Source: Tanypteryx hageni (lineage: Eukaryota; Arthropoda; Insecta; Odonata; Petaluridae). From it: DNA of 64,000 bases. Below, piece after piece: positions 39,601 through 46,668 of the stretch; within the stretch, counting starts at the first letter, position 1; every line of letters begins with the position of its first letter. A program made the position numbers and the translations under genes. The notes below the pieces were generated by a model. That model had not been told where the DNA came from and made no database searches. It was given only the letters and a program-made list of their open reading frames with translations. The stretch is taken from positions 100,480,207-100,544,206 of the forward strand of contig CM054116.1 of assembly GCA_028673005.1 (NCBI GenBank), in the 5' to 3' direction.

Positions 39601-41542
39601 CTCCTAAAATCAACCTGCAACTTATTGACTGAAGGTAAGACTACTACTGTATTCAGTACTGACACTCATGAAACCACTGATCCCCAAAACGTAATAATTT
39701 GCAATTATTAGCCTCAAAAACATTAAAATATACATTATTTTCGTAATTATTAGTGAACAATTGTTAATATATACAGTAAAACCTTATGCAACATTTATTC
39801 TAACGACACATTTTCATTATTGTGCTTTATTACATTTTCGTTCACAGGGAATACAATGTCGGTGCTTTTGCGATGTTAGTCATATGTTTGGTTCCTAATG
39901 AGCCCGTTGAATAGAGCGATTTAGGCCATAGAACATTAGAATCCCAATTGGTCATAAAAATTTTATAAATACCTAGGATAATTACTGTTATGTGTATTGA
40001 GATCGCAATGGCCACAAGAGTAAAAAGATATGCCTACACTATTAGCTGTAAGCTTCAAGTGATTCAGTACACAAAAATGCATGGAAACCGAGCAGCAGAA
40101 CGTAATTTTGGTAGATGTCCCACAGAAAGATGATCCGTGTATGAAGAAAACAGGAGGAAAACTGAAGGTGACAGAAATAGAAAAACATAGCCTTCGTAAG
40201 CTTAGTACTAAATGGTCACAAGCAGAGGAGAAAGAGAAAAAATGGATAGTAGAACAGAAGTTAGTCATTATTGTATTGCTGAAAATGGTTATGTACGAGG
40301 CAAAAAGAGTTGCAGAAGGAAAAGGACTAGTTGAGCATACGAGTACATATCATTATTACATGAGCATTCTATTTATTAGGAATTAAAATCTCATTTTGCA
40401 CTTAGATTTAAGGAAATACTATTGGTAAGGGATGTCTATACGAGCGATGTGTGCGGCGCACTCTGACAGCATTATTAATAGGACTGCTGAGTGCACACAG
40501 GGCACATTCAGCAATACAAGTTTTGAAGCAATTATTTGTTTTAGATCATCCCTATTTCCTTGCACAAGTTTAAGTTTATCTAAAAAGTTATATTTAACTG
40601 TTATCGCCCCATAATATTTTCTTTAAATGTTGCCTCATATGGACCATGGCCTTAAATGATGCACGACTTGGCAGAACACCAGGTTTGATAAAAAAATTAA
40701 AATTTCCAAACATTTTTATTTTTTCAACAACATAAAAACAAAACAACGTTGTGCAAAGTGACATTATACAGGGTATAGCTGTAATATCATCGAGTTATCA
40801 GCTTATGATGCTACATTATTAACATTTTTTTAATTCCTTCAATCATATGCAATTGAAACCAATTCAAAAGTTGTTGTTAGTCTTTCTTTGATAATTTCTT
40901 GAAAATATGTAAGCATTTCCTCATTAAAATAATTTTCGTAATGGCTGTCTTCATTGTTGCATAGATCATATGTTAAGAGTTTTAATTTCAAGGCAATTGC
41001 AGCTTTGAAAAGAAATGGTTATTCTAGTTTCTTTTGATCTCATAGAATTTTATTTAAACCATAATACTGACTGTTCAAAAATGTTTCACTTCTATTTATA
41101 TATAATGCCAATTGCTTGTATCTGACTAAGCCCCATTGATTTTGATTTTATCATTCCATGACATCAATGTTGTATTTTACTATAGGAAGTGGTGCAATTT
41201 TTGTTACTAAGTCAATTTGATTTTTGCTAAATATCAAATTTTACTTCAGGGAACTAAACATTAAGTTAATGCATGATCTTCCATTGTCATATAAGTTCTG
41301 TGTCTGTTATATCACTCTTCTCTTTCATAAGAATAGTTGTTCTTTTATTTGTACAGGATTCCATCATGGACATCCGTATGCCTATTTTCAGAGATGGTAA
41401 AATGCTTGGAATATCGTCATATCTTGACAATTTTCCCTTCCCTTTTTACCTCATACTTCGTGACATTAATGCACTACCTGGTGTGCTGAGTGATGCGCTT
41501 CGACAGTGGTTTGAGCTTGTGGCAGAGATGGACAAGCAGTAG
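989..41542 (+). CDS. MDN1: Midasin, C-terminal part (26 exons; 5' exons outside the window)
   Basis: Midasin is the nuclear dynein-like AAA+ ATPase that strips assembly factors from pre-60S ribosomes. Exons traced by splice sites and homology: 989-1272, 1946-2128, 2589-2912, 3107-3215, 4581-4808, 5899-6125, 6568-6815, 7113-7327, 10382-10546, 11699-11890, 12161-12396, 12507-12672, 12944-13090, 13626-14524, 14748-15117, 20397-20807, 20945-21089, 22473-23078, 23813-24027, 29154-29244, 29691-29992, 35221-35385, 35771-35905, 36074-36213, 38098-38350, 41357-41542. Phases agree at every junction and the sum (6642 nt) is a multiple of three. Family signatures: KDFVKIARWNDISYW in exon 8, RCRGFTAHL in exon 12, an Asp/Glu-rich tail in exons 15-21, QTLDAATE in exon 19, RKDKIWLRRTKPSKR then IDDSSSM (MIDAS) in exon 23, and DALRQWFELV near the TAG stop. 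The AAA modules must lie upstream. The first exon starts at an acceptor; its ATG is not the gene start. No disruption is seen, so the gene looks functional. Confidence 0.95.
1273..1945 (+). other. MDN1 intron, nothing recognised
   Basis: AT-rich intron between exons 1 and 2 with no element ends, coding homology or RNA-like fold that I can support. Confidence 0.6.
2420..2500 (+). repeat. tRNA-derived SINE-like fragment
   Basis: A B-box-like word GGGTTCGAATCC at 2467-2478 follows a weak A-box-like stretch about 35 bases earlier. It lies in the intron between exons 2 and 3. The rest of a tRNA is not well formed, so this is a SINE remnant or a chance match. Confidence 0.4.
3441..4411 (+). mobile_element. 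Decayed pogo/Tigger-like element
   Basis: Inverted ends match: AGTACAACCATTCCCCAACT on the left against AGTACACCCAGTCCCTGACT read inward from the right. The interior at about 3660-3740 encodes a short acidic tail (DEFVNFYE, then a stop) like the C-terminus of a pogo-type transposase. The same tail occurs on the opposite strand at 16180-16535. It lies in the intron between exons 4 and 5. The name is inferred from end structure and the acidic tail. Confidence 0.6.
5060..5110 (+). repeat. Single end of a family A-like Tigger element
   Basis: TACTGTATTTACCTGATTGT followed by AAGCCGACCCCC matches the left end of the element at 33826-35040. No partner end was found nearby, so this is a solo or truncated copy. 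Confidence 0.4.
5484..5550 (-). repeat. tRNA-like sequence, SINE remnant (minus unit)
   Basis: Read on the minus strand this resembles a tRNA: TGGCTTGGTATCTTAATTGG as an A-box region, CCTGCCGAGGAAGTGGGAGA as an anticodon-arm region, then GGGTTAAATTCC as a B box. It is decayed and lies in an intron, so it is a SINE remnant and not a working tRNA gene. Confidence 0.5.
5568..5635 (+). repeat. tRNA-like sequence, SINE remnant (plus unit)
   Basis: TAGCTTTGTTGATAAAAGC followed by ATCTGCCTGGAAAGTGGAAG and ATCCGAGTATGATTCCC resembles a tRNA with A and B boxes. The unit is oriented opposite to the one at 5484-5550 and starts 18 bases after it. It is a decayed tRNA-derived repeat. Confidence 0.5.
7328..8644 (+). 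other. MDN1 intron stretch with an A-rich tandem repeat
   Basis: The first part of the intron between exons 8 and 9 holds no gene. At 8022-8088 there is an A-rich tandem repeat built on AAATAAAATTTAAAATAAAA. Around 7450-7560, CCGATTTTCATGAAACTTAG resembles wording common in old repeats, but I cannot name its family. Confidence 0.5.
8645..9912 (-). mobile_element. Tigger-like transposon, internally deleted
   Basis: Inverted ends of about 25 bp: CACCCATCCCTCGGTTTACG on the left and its complement at 9884-9908 on the right, with TA at both edges as expected for a TA duplication. It carries the C-terminal part of a transposase on the minus strand (see the pseudogene entry). The length of about 1.27 kb is well below a full Tigger, so the N-terminal and catalytic parts have been lost. 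It lies in the Midasin intron between exons 8 and 9. Confidence 0.8.
8904..9570 (-). pseudogene. Tigger-like transposase, C-terminal fragment
   Basis: The minus-strand reading begins near KELWKQYNIKMAIENIG and continues with AWDKVPRKTMNGVWKKL, then FEGVEVTVKNI. An in-frame TGA follows, after which the frame continues DIVDLSNKIDFEGVDNNDVE to a Ser-rich tail and stops at 8904. The Trp-rich word and the acidic ELTNDELIQL segment match the C-terminus of Tigger1-type transposases. The DDE catalytic core is missing, so the copy cannot encode an active enzyme. Confidence 0.75.
9913..10381 (+). other. MDN1 intron stretch, nothing recognised
   Basis: AT-rich remainder of the intron before exon 9; no element ends or genes seen. 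Confidence 0.5.
10688..11007. mobile_element. Short MITE of family A (TTTACCTG ends)
   Basis: Left end ACTGTATTTACCTGAAAATA and right end TATTCAGGTAAATACTGTA are inverted repeats. The element is about 320 bp, non-coding, and directly abuts the next MITE at 11010. Confidence 0.7.
11010..11562. mobile_element. MITE with AGTAGTCCC inverted ends
   Basis: Left CAGTAGTCCCTCACCAACT and right AGTTGGGAAGGGACTACTCT are inverted repeats. Inner segments such as CTCACCAACTGCAGTTTTGC near 11490 repeat the left-end wording. Non-coding, about 550 bp, probably Tigger-like. Confidence 0.7.
13326..13565. mobile_element. piggyBac-like MITE with TTAA duplications
   Basis: TTAA at 13322-13325 and 13566-13569 flank ends CCTTTAAATG and CATTTAAAGG. 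The 240-bp interior is AT-rich and non-coding and contains a small palindrome, TGCCCATATGGGCA. TTAA duplication plus CC/GG ends fits piggyBac-type elements. Confidence 0.6.
15275..15955 (-). repeat. Hairpin-ended repeat family H, copy 1
   Basis: Shares long stretches with 43424-44553 (same orientation) and 47906-48803 (opposite): a CATGACTTTCTCCATA segment near one side, and at the other end a hairpin-like border ACTTTCCCCTATAC...GGAGAAAGTA at 15920-15949. No protein family was recognised. It lies in the intron between exons 15 and 16. Confidence 0.65.
16180..16535 (-). repeat. Fragment homologous to the pogo-like element at 3441-4411
   Basis: The minus strand closely repeats 3660-4010, including the acidic tail (DEFDNFYESDAEGEG, then a stop) and the motif ATGACTGCCATTTTGATTCA read on the plus strand. 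It is a truncated copy next to the THAP pseudogene. Confidence 0.6.
16627..18886 (-). pseudogene. THAP/P-element-type transposase (THAP9-like), broken
   Basis: Minus-strand exons: 18816-18886, 18086-18379, 17583-17838 and 17307 down to 16627, with good GT-AG sites and consistent phases. Exon 1 starts MVQYCVAYGCKEKSKKGTPV; with RICSRHFTPDSF in exon 2 this forms the C2CH zinc finger of a THAP DNA-binding domain. Exon 3 is a basic coiled-coil-like segment. Exon 4 has YSPELRTFALTLNFYS, PHPSTIQKWY and IPVGYFLIDGLSG, typical of P-element/THAP9 transposases. An in-frame TGA sits at 16963-16965 and the reading ends early near 16627, before the catalytic region is complete. It lies antisense in a Midasin intron and is a dead transposon copy; domestication is unlikely given the stop and truncation. 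Confidence 0.8.
18624..18684. repeat. (TA)n microsatellite
   Basis: About 30 uninterrupted AT dinucleotides. The open frame of alternating Tyr-Ile across it is not a gene. Confidence 0.95.
19085..19320. repeat. Possible LINE/SINE 3' tail
   Basis: CATGCTGATCTGTTTAGCCG, then CAGGCAGACAGACAGA and a T-rich end, resembles the 3' tail of RTE-type non-LTR elements in arthropods. No reverse transcriptase is present here, so the naming is tentative. Confidence 0.35.
19370..19684. mobile_element. 3' part of a pogo/Tigger-like element (family B)
   Basis: Shares wording with 40430-40660 (TTTTAGATCATCCCTATTT, AACTGTTATC, CATAATATTTTCTT). It ends at a border GGGGTGCATTTTATAGTAC followed by AAAAAATACGGTA, the mirror of the left border of the copy at 39549. 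No coding part remains. Confidence 0.55.
19685..20396 (+). other. MDN1 intron stretch, nothing recognised
   Basis: Remainder of the 5.3-kb intron before exon 16. No element ends or genes seen. Confidence 0.5.
21090..22472 (+). other. MDN1 intron, nothing recognised
   Basis: A 1.4-kb AT-rich intron between exons 17 and 18. I see no inverted-repeat pair, coding homology or tandem array. Confidence 0.5.
23575..23694. repeat. Two-copy 60-bp tandem duplication
   Basis: Units 23575-23634 and 23635-23694 are nearly identical, each starting GAATCTATC and containing TTTGTACAGTATTAATATTT. They differ at only a few bases (CCGA/CAAA and TTACC/TTGCC). It lies in the intron between exons 18 and 19. Confidence 0.9.
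24504..24777. mobile_element. hAT MITE with perfect 8-bp target duplication
   Basis: Ends CAGGGATTGGCAACC and GTTGCCGACCCCTG, flanked on both sides by TGTTAAAT (24496-24503 and 24778-24785). The 8-bp duplication and end sequence are the hallmark of hAT. The interior is non-coding and carries GC-rich GGGCCGCAT words. A decayed relative is at 51493. Confidence 0.9.
24952..25430 (+). repeat. Hairpin-ended repeat family H, diverged copy
   Basis: Begins TCCATACGTAGTATAGGAGA AAGTATTG and contains GATTTCAACAGAAATGTACA and GGTCAACCGGAAGTGG, shared with the copies at 15275, 43424 and 47906. No protein is recognised. Confidence 0.55.
25431..26769 (+). other. MDN1 intron stretch with unidentified old repeats
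   Basis: This part of the 5.1-kb intron between exons 19 and 20 has no gene. At 25940-26040, CTCCATTACAGTGCGCTCCG and TTATTACACGGTATCAAATT look like one end of a Tigger-type element, but I found no partner end. Confidence 0.35.
26770..26900 (+). repeat. Hairpin-ended repeat family H, fragment
   Basis: TTTCTCCATAAAAAATATAG AAGAAAGTATTG and GATTTCAACAGAAATACACA repeat the start of the family H copies. It is followed directly by a reverse-transcriptase-like fragment. Confidence 0.45.
26920..27050 (+). pseudogene. Non-LTR reverse transcriptase fragment
   Basis: A short plus-strand stretch encodes MPRCIFAMKREC and later GESYRYLGIPMGF. The YxYLGxPxGF word, after a Cys-rich strand and an F-x-I-K-G segment, is typical of the thumb border of R2/RTE-like reverse transcriptases. 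Only about 45 residues remain, so it is a relic inside a Midasin intron. Confidence 0.55.
27301..28135 (+). other. MDN1 intron stretch, nothing recognised
   Basis: AT-rich. A possible right end of a piggyBac-like MITE (CAAAGGGTTAA) sits at 27930 without a partner. Confidence 0.4.
28136..28955. mobile_element. Non-autonomous Tigger-like element (family A, copy 2)
   Basis: Inverted ends ACTGTATTTACCTGCGTCC and GAATTTGGGTAAATATGGT. The first 200 bases repeat the copy at 97-809 closely, including ATTTCTCACTGACTGTATTT. The interior contains CCGTACACCAGTTATG-type palindromic segments and no gene. Confidence 0.75.
29245..29690 (+). other. MDN1 intron, nothing recognised
   Basis: AT-rich intron between exons 20 and 21. 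Confidence 0.5.
30381..32093 (-). mobile_element. Tigger/pogo transposon, decayed
   Basis: Family A ends: CAGGTTTACCCAAATCTAAG on the left and CTTGGATTTGAGTAAATACC on the right. The interior carries a decayed transposase on the minus strand. About 1.7 kb, inside the Midasin intron between exons 21 and 22. It links the short TTTACC-ended MITEs of the window to a coding parent type. Confidence 0.75.
30620..31500 (-). pseudogene. Tigger/pogo transposase relic (family A)
   Basis: Minus-strand frames, with several stops and frame changes, give LPDGTKLSPYVILKHKTMPK, then GIIFRC and WMS, the order found in the DDE core of pogo/Tigger transposases (a catalytic strand followed by the PPxVIxK region). 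A KKKKGTC segment follows where the family usually has its next acidic catalytic strand. Many stops show an old, inactive copy. A second relic of the same part is at 33480-33825. Confidence 0.65.
32322..33444. mobile_element. hAT (Charlie-like) element with 8-bp target duplication
   Basis: CCCTAAAG occurs at 32314-32321 and again at 33445-33452, directly outside the ends CAATGTTTCTCAAGC and CTTTGAGAATCACTG. The inner end segments (TCTGCGGACCAC and TGTGGACCACAC) are also inverted. The 1.12-kb interior has no long open frame, so the copy is non-autonomous or decayed. Confidence 0.85.
33480..33825 (-). pseudogene. Second Tigger transposase relic
   Basis: Closely resembles 30990-31330 in the same orientation (AGTAATGCATATTTTTATAA, GTTGGATGGCATG, CACACCAACCATTACTACC). 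It is a truncated copy of the same transposase region, placed between the hAT element and the element starting at 33826. Confidence 0.55.
33826..35040. mobile_element. Tigger-like element, family A end type
   Basis: Left ACCATATCTGCCTGAATATA AGCCGACCCCCC and right CATCTTCCTTTTGGGTTAGT form a degenerate inverted pair related to the other TTTACC elements. The interior shows no gene. Confidence 0.5.
35386..35770 (+). other. MDN1: GC-AG intron in MDN1
   Basis: Exon 22 ends after the codons for Asn-Met-Arg-Lys and is followed by GCAAGT, not GTAAGT; the acceptor is TTTCATGCAG. Joining at the GC donor gives MRK then VIPYIASQFRKDK, the conserved Midasin reading. The nearest GT donor, four bases downstream, would put the next exon out of frame. 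Confidence 0.85.
36538..37336 (+). mobile_element. mariner/Tc1-like transposon with long inverted repeats
   Basis: Bounded by TA at 36536-36537 and 37337-37338, with ends CAGGGTGTCC and GGACACCCTG. The inverted repeats extend about 175 bp on each side (36538-36715 against 37158-37336). The middle holds a decayed transposase. It sits between Midasin exons 24 and 25. Confidence 0.85.
36690..37300 (+). pseudogene. IS630/mariner-like transposase relic
   Basis: Frames with stops and shifts give HVMLWTGLTASHVIGPYFFD, then FQQDCMPAHIVLNV (the second catalytic Asp) and WPPYSPDLTKPNNSL (the third motif, with Asn where the family often has Asp). The order and spacing fit the DDE domain of mariner-like transposases. 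The N-terminal HTH part is absent, replaced by the inverted copy of the 3' end. Inactive. Confidence 0.75.
37339..38097 (+). other. MDN1 intron stretch, nothing recognised
   Basis: AT-rich remainder of the intron before exon 25. Confidence 0.45.
38351..39548 (+). other. MDN1 intron stretch, old repeats only
   Basis: No gene. A piggyBac-like end TTAACCCTTTTACTGCC occurs at 39416 without a partner. Words near 38400-38500 (AATAAAACCTCATAAATTCA) look like the end of an old DNA transposon. Confidence 0.4.
39549..40660 (+). mobile_element. pogo/Tigger-like element (family B), 3' truncated
   Basis: Begins at TTACCGTAGTTTTCGGGCTA with TAAGATGGACTT, a Tigger-type border. It carries a transposase N-terminus at 40004-40386 and ends in a stretch (40430-40660) shared with 19370-19600. 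The right border seen at 19684 is not found here. Confidence 0.6.
40004..40386 (+). pseudogene. pogo/Tigger-type transposase N-terminus, broken
   Basis: The first frame reads KLQVIQYTKMHGNRAAERNF, a psq/CENP-B type helix-turn-helix as in pogo-like transposases. After a frameshift near 40080 the second frame continues KVTEIEKHSLRKLSTKWSQA and EKKWIVEQK, matching the linker to the second HTH. The rest is lost. Confidence 0.65.
40661..41356 (+). other. Last MDN1 intron stretch, nothing recognised
   Basis: AT-rich, no element ends or coding homology before the final exon. Confidence 0.45.
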
Positions 41543-41588
41543 ACTGACTTCAGGAGTGGAATTTTCTTTTGAAAAATATTTTTAGGTT

Positions 41589-41594
41589 AATAAA
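41589..41594 (+). terminator. MDN1: MDN1 polyadenylation signal
   Basis: AATAAA about 47 bases after the Midasin stop codon, in a T-rich context. This is the first canonical hexamer after the stop. Confidence 0.6.
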
Positions 41595-41945
41595 TTTTTG
41601 CAATTATGATACTTTTTTATGTTAAGTAACTTTTGTGCATCTGCAGGAAGTATGATTACAAGGTTCTTGATATATTATTAAAGGTCATTTTTGGCAACAT
41701 GATTTGTTTAAAGGAGCTTGTAATTTCCAAAGTTGCCCTTTTTCTTGTGAAATTACTGCATTTTCACTCCATAAACAATGTATAAATGTTTATTTTAGTG
41801 GTACTGAGTCTTTAAACTCCTGTACATTACTGTTTTTTTTAATTCTTAATTTTTTTAACTCAATAAAGTTATTTAATGCTCCTAAATGTATTTTAATTCA
41901 AAAAGGAACTATCAAGCTCATCTTATGGCTGGAAATAAATTCAAA

Positions 41946-42166
41946 AACAAGCATTAAAAAAATACTTATTTCAAGCATCTCCAATAGCCACAACAACGTT
42001 ATACAAAACCAGATGTGCATTTCAGCAACAAAGCAGCCATCTTCAGTGGTGATTCACTGAAAATAGATTCTAAAGGAAGATGGCTGCTTTGTAGCCAAAA
42101 TGTTTTTTATAACCTTGTTGCGACTGTTGGAGATACCTGAGACAAGTATTTTTTTAAATGCTTGTT
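41946..42166. repeat. Fold-back element downstream of MDN1
   Basis: Left arm about 41946-42046 and right arm about 42073-42166 are imperfect inverted repeats (AACAAGCATTAAAAAAATAC against GTATTTTTTTAAATGCTTGTT; GCAGCCATCTTC against GAAGATGGCTGC). The loop is about 25 bp. The whole 221 bp can fold into one long hairpin. Confidence 0.8.
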
Positions 42167-43423
42167 CTTAAATTAATTTCTTTTGTCAATCTTAGTCATT
42201 CATATACATGTTCCATCAGTGTTGTAATCTGTCAATGAATTAACAAGCACCACCATATGTTTTATTTAAATGAAATTGGAAAAAATTTATGGGTCTTCAT
42301 TTATGTTTTTAATAAATGAGACCACAAGTATTAAATATAATGAAATAAAAATTCCCTCTTGTGTTGTTCAACTTTTACTTTTTTCAGGATGTTTCTTTGT
42401 CACAATTTTTGATTTATTGGAAAAATATTAAGAAAATACATTTTAAAATTATATGAAGTTTAGAAGCATCAAAATCTTCAAGTCTTTCTTAAAAACAACA
42501 CTAGGCTTACATACTAGAGTGCCAGTAAATGATTGCTCATCGTTGTTTTGAAATTTAACCCTCTCCTGGCCCAGTTTAAATATATCAGATCCCTGGATTT
42601 TAGCCTAATATTTTACAGAAGGATGTTTAATTTCATGTTTTTGGCAATAACTTGAGAACTGATTTAAGTATCTAAATCAAATTTTCAGAATTCATTTATT
42701 ATATTTTAACCTTTAAATGCCGGGCATACATGTACAGGAATGCAAAATGTGACCAGCTTGCTGCCGGTTGTACCTGTATGAGAATGCTGTGTATGGAAGT
42801 TGCTTACAGATGTTGTTTTCATCATAGAGATGTGAAATTTTGAAGGGTTCATCCTTGAGCCATGCTCTCAAGAATCATTGAGGCAACCATGCCCCTGATT
42901 CATCACTAGGGGGTGGGGAGACCTCCCACCAACTGTAAACAGAGATAAGGAAGTGTGGCAGCCCCGCCCTTCTCATTTCACGTGGACAAGGGGGATAGGA
43001 TGGCGACTAACTACATAAAATTTATGCTTTAAAAGTTTTTTTTCAGTAGTGTAATTTTAGTATGTCTTGAGGTGAAACTTTTTTGTTTGCAATGCATCTT
43101 CATTAAAATAAAATAAGTTTATGCCAGAAATGACTTTACAGAATTTCGTGCTATTGCCAACTTTTCAGGAATGTGTCCCTTCCATATTTCAGGAGATCAC
43201 TGTAATTCTCATTTCTCCTCATTTTTAAAACAATTATTAAATTATCCAACAAATTATATATCATTATATTCATAATTTCTGTTGGAAGGGTTTAGGACTA
43301 AATTTGGAGGAGGGGAGATGCAAAAATATTAAAATATGCAAACAAAGCATCACTTCTTGAGTGCTGCCATCTAGAGAGCTCACATGGAAATTCTTGCACA
43401 AGTGACGATATCTTCAAAGTTGT
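42167..43423. other. Intergenic, no gene seen
   Basis: Contains a possible piggyBac-like left end (TTAACCTTTAAATGCCGGG near 42708) with no right partner. Nothing else is supported. Confidence 0.4.
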
Positions 43424-44553
43424 GGATTTGTATAGCGGACAAACAGTAGTTTTTAGAGTTAAAGATATAGAAGTTCTTCAGTTAAAAAAACAGAATTTAA
43501 AAAATTTATAGATACACATTAAATTTTGTGACTTTGTGATTACAATTAGAATTAATTTAAATTTTAAATACTATAACTAAAAATTATAAATTTAAATCTT
43601 AAATAAACTGATAGTTTATTTTTCAAAATACCTACAACATTAAAAAGGGAAAATATTTTTAAATATTCATTTTTTATATAATTTTAAAAAAACACCAAAA
43701 ATTGAAAAATAAAATACAAGTTGAAAAACTGAAAGCATATAATTAAAACACTGAAAATGGGAAAAAAATGAATTTTTTATTAATTTAATCTTTCAGAAAG
43801 CTTTTGAAGCAAAATTGTATTGGCGTGCCACAATAATTTGCATTTAAACACTGTTAAGTGCTTGCCATATAGTACTTTCTTCGAACATTTTAACAAAAAA
43901 ATCTGATGTGGCCACCACATGACTTTCTCCATACCTGTAATATTCCTAAAAATTCCAAGTAGGTTAAAAGATAATAAATCTTTTAAGGAACTGCGAGAAA
44001 ATTCGGACAAAGAACTGAAATAAACTCAAACCGTAGCTTTCTGATACTGGATATAGCCAGGAAACTCCAACAATTAAGAAAATGTAATGCATTACTATAG
44101 TTAATGTATTCAGGCATCAATTGGTGGAATTTCTTCATAATGTAAAATAAAGAGACTTGTAATTCCACAAATTTTATTCAAGCGACCTAGGTTTTGTTGC
44201 AATGCAATTTTACAGAGCGTTACTATGATGTAACTGCGTAAAATTTTTAAACCAATTATTTCAAAAATACTGATGTGACAAGAGTAAACACTCAATTCCG
44301 GTTGACTGATTTTACCAAAAACTAATCAGTTCTTTTGCCTTTAACAAAAATGTCAAATATGAAATTTCGCATTGACCTGATTAATAATTTTTGAGTTAGA
44401 GCACCCACAAAAAAAACACACAGACATCATCGAGAAAATGGTCAAAACATGTTCAGGGGACCTCAAAACGTATTTTCGTTGAAATCTCAAAATCAATTTT
44501 TTTCATTAAAACAATACTTTCCCCTATACGTGTATAAATGGAGAAAGTAAAAA
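43424..44553 (-). repeat. Family H repeat, left arm of an inverted pair
   Basis: Inverted copy of 47906-48803 with high identity. Both encode the same 76-residue open frame (start [16 protein letters not shown]; here 43780-44010). This copy has an extra segment around 44090-44220. The distal border is hairpin-like, ACTTTCCCCTATAC and GGAGAAAGTA at 44517-44549. The open frame has no recognised homology and probably just reflects recent duplication. Confidence 0.85.
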
Positions 44554-46559
44554 GGAATTTGGCCCATCATATAAATTGAGTAATTTTCTCCTCCTAAAGT
44601 TCCTAATCATTATGGTTCCCAAAAATGTCATGAGTGGGCGCCAACATTCATTTTATGGGATACAAAGGACAATGTTGTAAAAAATCTCGGAATGCATAGA
44701 TTTTTGCTCAAATATGCTGCATGTGGAACTCAATGAAAAATTGCAACGACTTGTGAACTGAAAGAAACTACCAAAATGTTTCACACGATAGAATTATTGG
44801 AATATGAGACTAAACTGAGACAGTCAACCAGACCACAGCGTTTTTCTCGCTGGGCCCTGGTGTAACTGTAGTTATCGTCTGCAAAATCAGATGTTTATCA
44901 TAATAATATATTCTTTCCCTTTTTTATTCGTTGTGTTGATTATGTAATGTTTTTATATTTCACTTCAAGCTAGTTGAATCATAGAGCCATATGGTGAATT
45001 TTAACAATTATCTCATTTATATTTTTTCCCTTTTATTCTTGCATACAATTCACATCCTCATTGTTGAGAAAAACATTTGGCGAATATGCAAGTAAATACA
45101 GTATATTTCCAAAATTATTAAACTCATATGCTTTTCAACCAATAATTAACTTTATGTTGTTTTTTAACCACTGATGAATCTCATGTCCTTATCCAAACAA
45201 ATGTTTTATGAGTAAAAAGTTTTTAAGCTGGAAAATGGCCTTATTTTTAGGAATGTGCATTATACATTGGTTCATCTTATTTACAAAAAATATGGTATGT
45301 ATGTTTTAGATGCTTTTGTTCTCAAAAAAATTTTTTTTACCTCGACTGTCTGTGGCTCTTGGGACTTCATGGTTTTACAAACTCATAGTATATCGTGTAT
45401 CATGGTGCATAACTCAACTTTTAATATGGTCATGCCAGGGCAATCGTCTAGTAGGTCGCTGCTGTTATTCCAGTACAAAGGATCAATCTTTGGCTTCCTT
45501 CCCTCGCAGTGGGGTGGCTGATTGTTATGGAAGGGGAGATAGTTAAAGAGAGGTAACTCAGCAGTGGATTGCCCTATAATCCTATAGCCAATAAACTTGT
45601 ATTAAAAACAAGATTGACATAGCACTTAACTTTATAAGGCATATGATTCAATTTAGAAAATAATAAATTTAGTGACTTTTTTTAGCATTTCATTATACAA
45701 ACCTTGGCAATCCTGTTTCCAATATGATTATTTTTGTGGTGTATTTCATAATTAACATCGAAATGGTTAAGAAAGGTCTTAAAAATTGATATGCACTATG
45801 GGGTTTTCAAAGCACGAATGATTATGTCAATCCAGGTACTTTGTCCAATTTGTTAGTTTAGAGAGCTGTACTAAGCCCTTGAACAGACTTATGGAGCTTG
45901 AAAGCAGCAGGTTGCCAACCTCTGACCTAAAGTTAGTACTCTTGCTACTAAACAAATGGAAAATATTTTCTGCCTGTCCATACACTCGTGTAACCAGTGA
46001 AGTCTGGACTAGAAGCATTTGGATATGAAAAAGTTAGTGCAATGATTTTTTAGTTTTGTACTTATAAGGGGGAAGGTAATCCTTATGGATGAGCATCTGT
46101 AAAACATGCACATTTTAGTTAGTCGTCCAAAAGAGAAATATTTGGAAGATTTTAGGTTGCACAGTTTACTGGGGTGGATATAGTATTTCCCATAAATGCT
46201 TCTGGGCAATGAGTTTTAAAATTAACATGAGTTTGGATTTAAGTTGCCACTTATTACTCAGTTACATTTTTTTCGGTGATTTATATTGTTTCTGATTGGA
46301 TTAAAAATTATTTAATGACTATACATTGTTATGAGGACAAGATGATATTATAAAAGTGGAATCAGCATCTGTTAGTCACATTGGAGTGCATGTTTAATAT
46401 ACTAAATTGATGTCCATAATTAAAATTCTAAGCCTATTGAAAATAATTACACTTATAAAATCAAGCTCCATAGTCTAATAAATATATCATCAGCGTGTTG
46501 TCATATGCAAATTTCATCTCGCCCGCCTAACTACTTATTTATGCAGTCGAATATTGTAT
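44554..46559. other. Intergenic upstream of RpS23, no gene seen
   Basis: About 2 kb, AT-rich. A word GGTTGCCAACCTCTGACC near 45910 could be the end of an old hAT element. No open frame has homology I recognise. Confidence 0.45.
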
Positions 46560-46668
46560 ACACTATCGAGATCGATGGTAACATGCCGGTGCGATAGTCT
46601 CGTATGTCTCGTAGTTCACGAGAGTTTCCTTCGTAAAGTGTTCCGGCTGGTGTTAACCTCGTGGCAAA
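46560..46668 (+). promoter_or_regulatory. RpS23: RpS23 promoter/leader with candidate 5'TOP tract
   Basis: No clear TATA box is seen. A pyrimidine-rich tract, TTTCCTTCG at 46625-46633, lies about 40 bases before the ATG. It is a plausible transcription start of the terminal-oligopyrimidine type typical of ribosomal protein genes. The sequence just upstream is locally GC-richer than its surroundings. The start site is an inference. Confidence 0.4.

Larger units (their letters stand above)
35221..41542 (+). other. MDN1: VWA/MIDAS domain of Midasin (exons 22-26)
   Basis: The last five exons encode the von Willebrand A-type MIDAS domain, which in the family binds the ubiquitin-like domains of Rsa4 and Ytm1. 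The metal-binding DxSxS motif is in exon 23 (IDDSSSM). Exon 24 carries the ALTLLEAGQLAVVSFGE core strand and helix, and exon 25 carries LLVIVSDGRGVWNEG. Exon 26 holds the conserved tail, including RDINALPGVLSDALRQWFEL, and ends in TAG at 41540-41542. A polyadenylation hexamer AATAAA follows at 41589-41594. Confidence 0.93.

Noticed and set aside
43780..44010. 76-residue open frame identical at 48206-48436
   Set aside because: Identity reflects a recently duplicated repeat. The sequence has no recognised homology, and the other family copies do not keep the frame.
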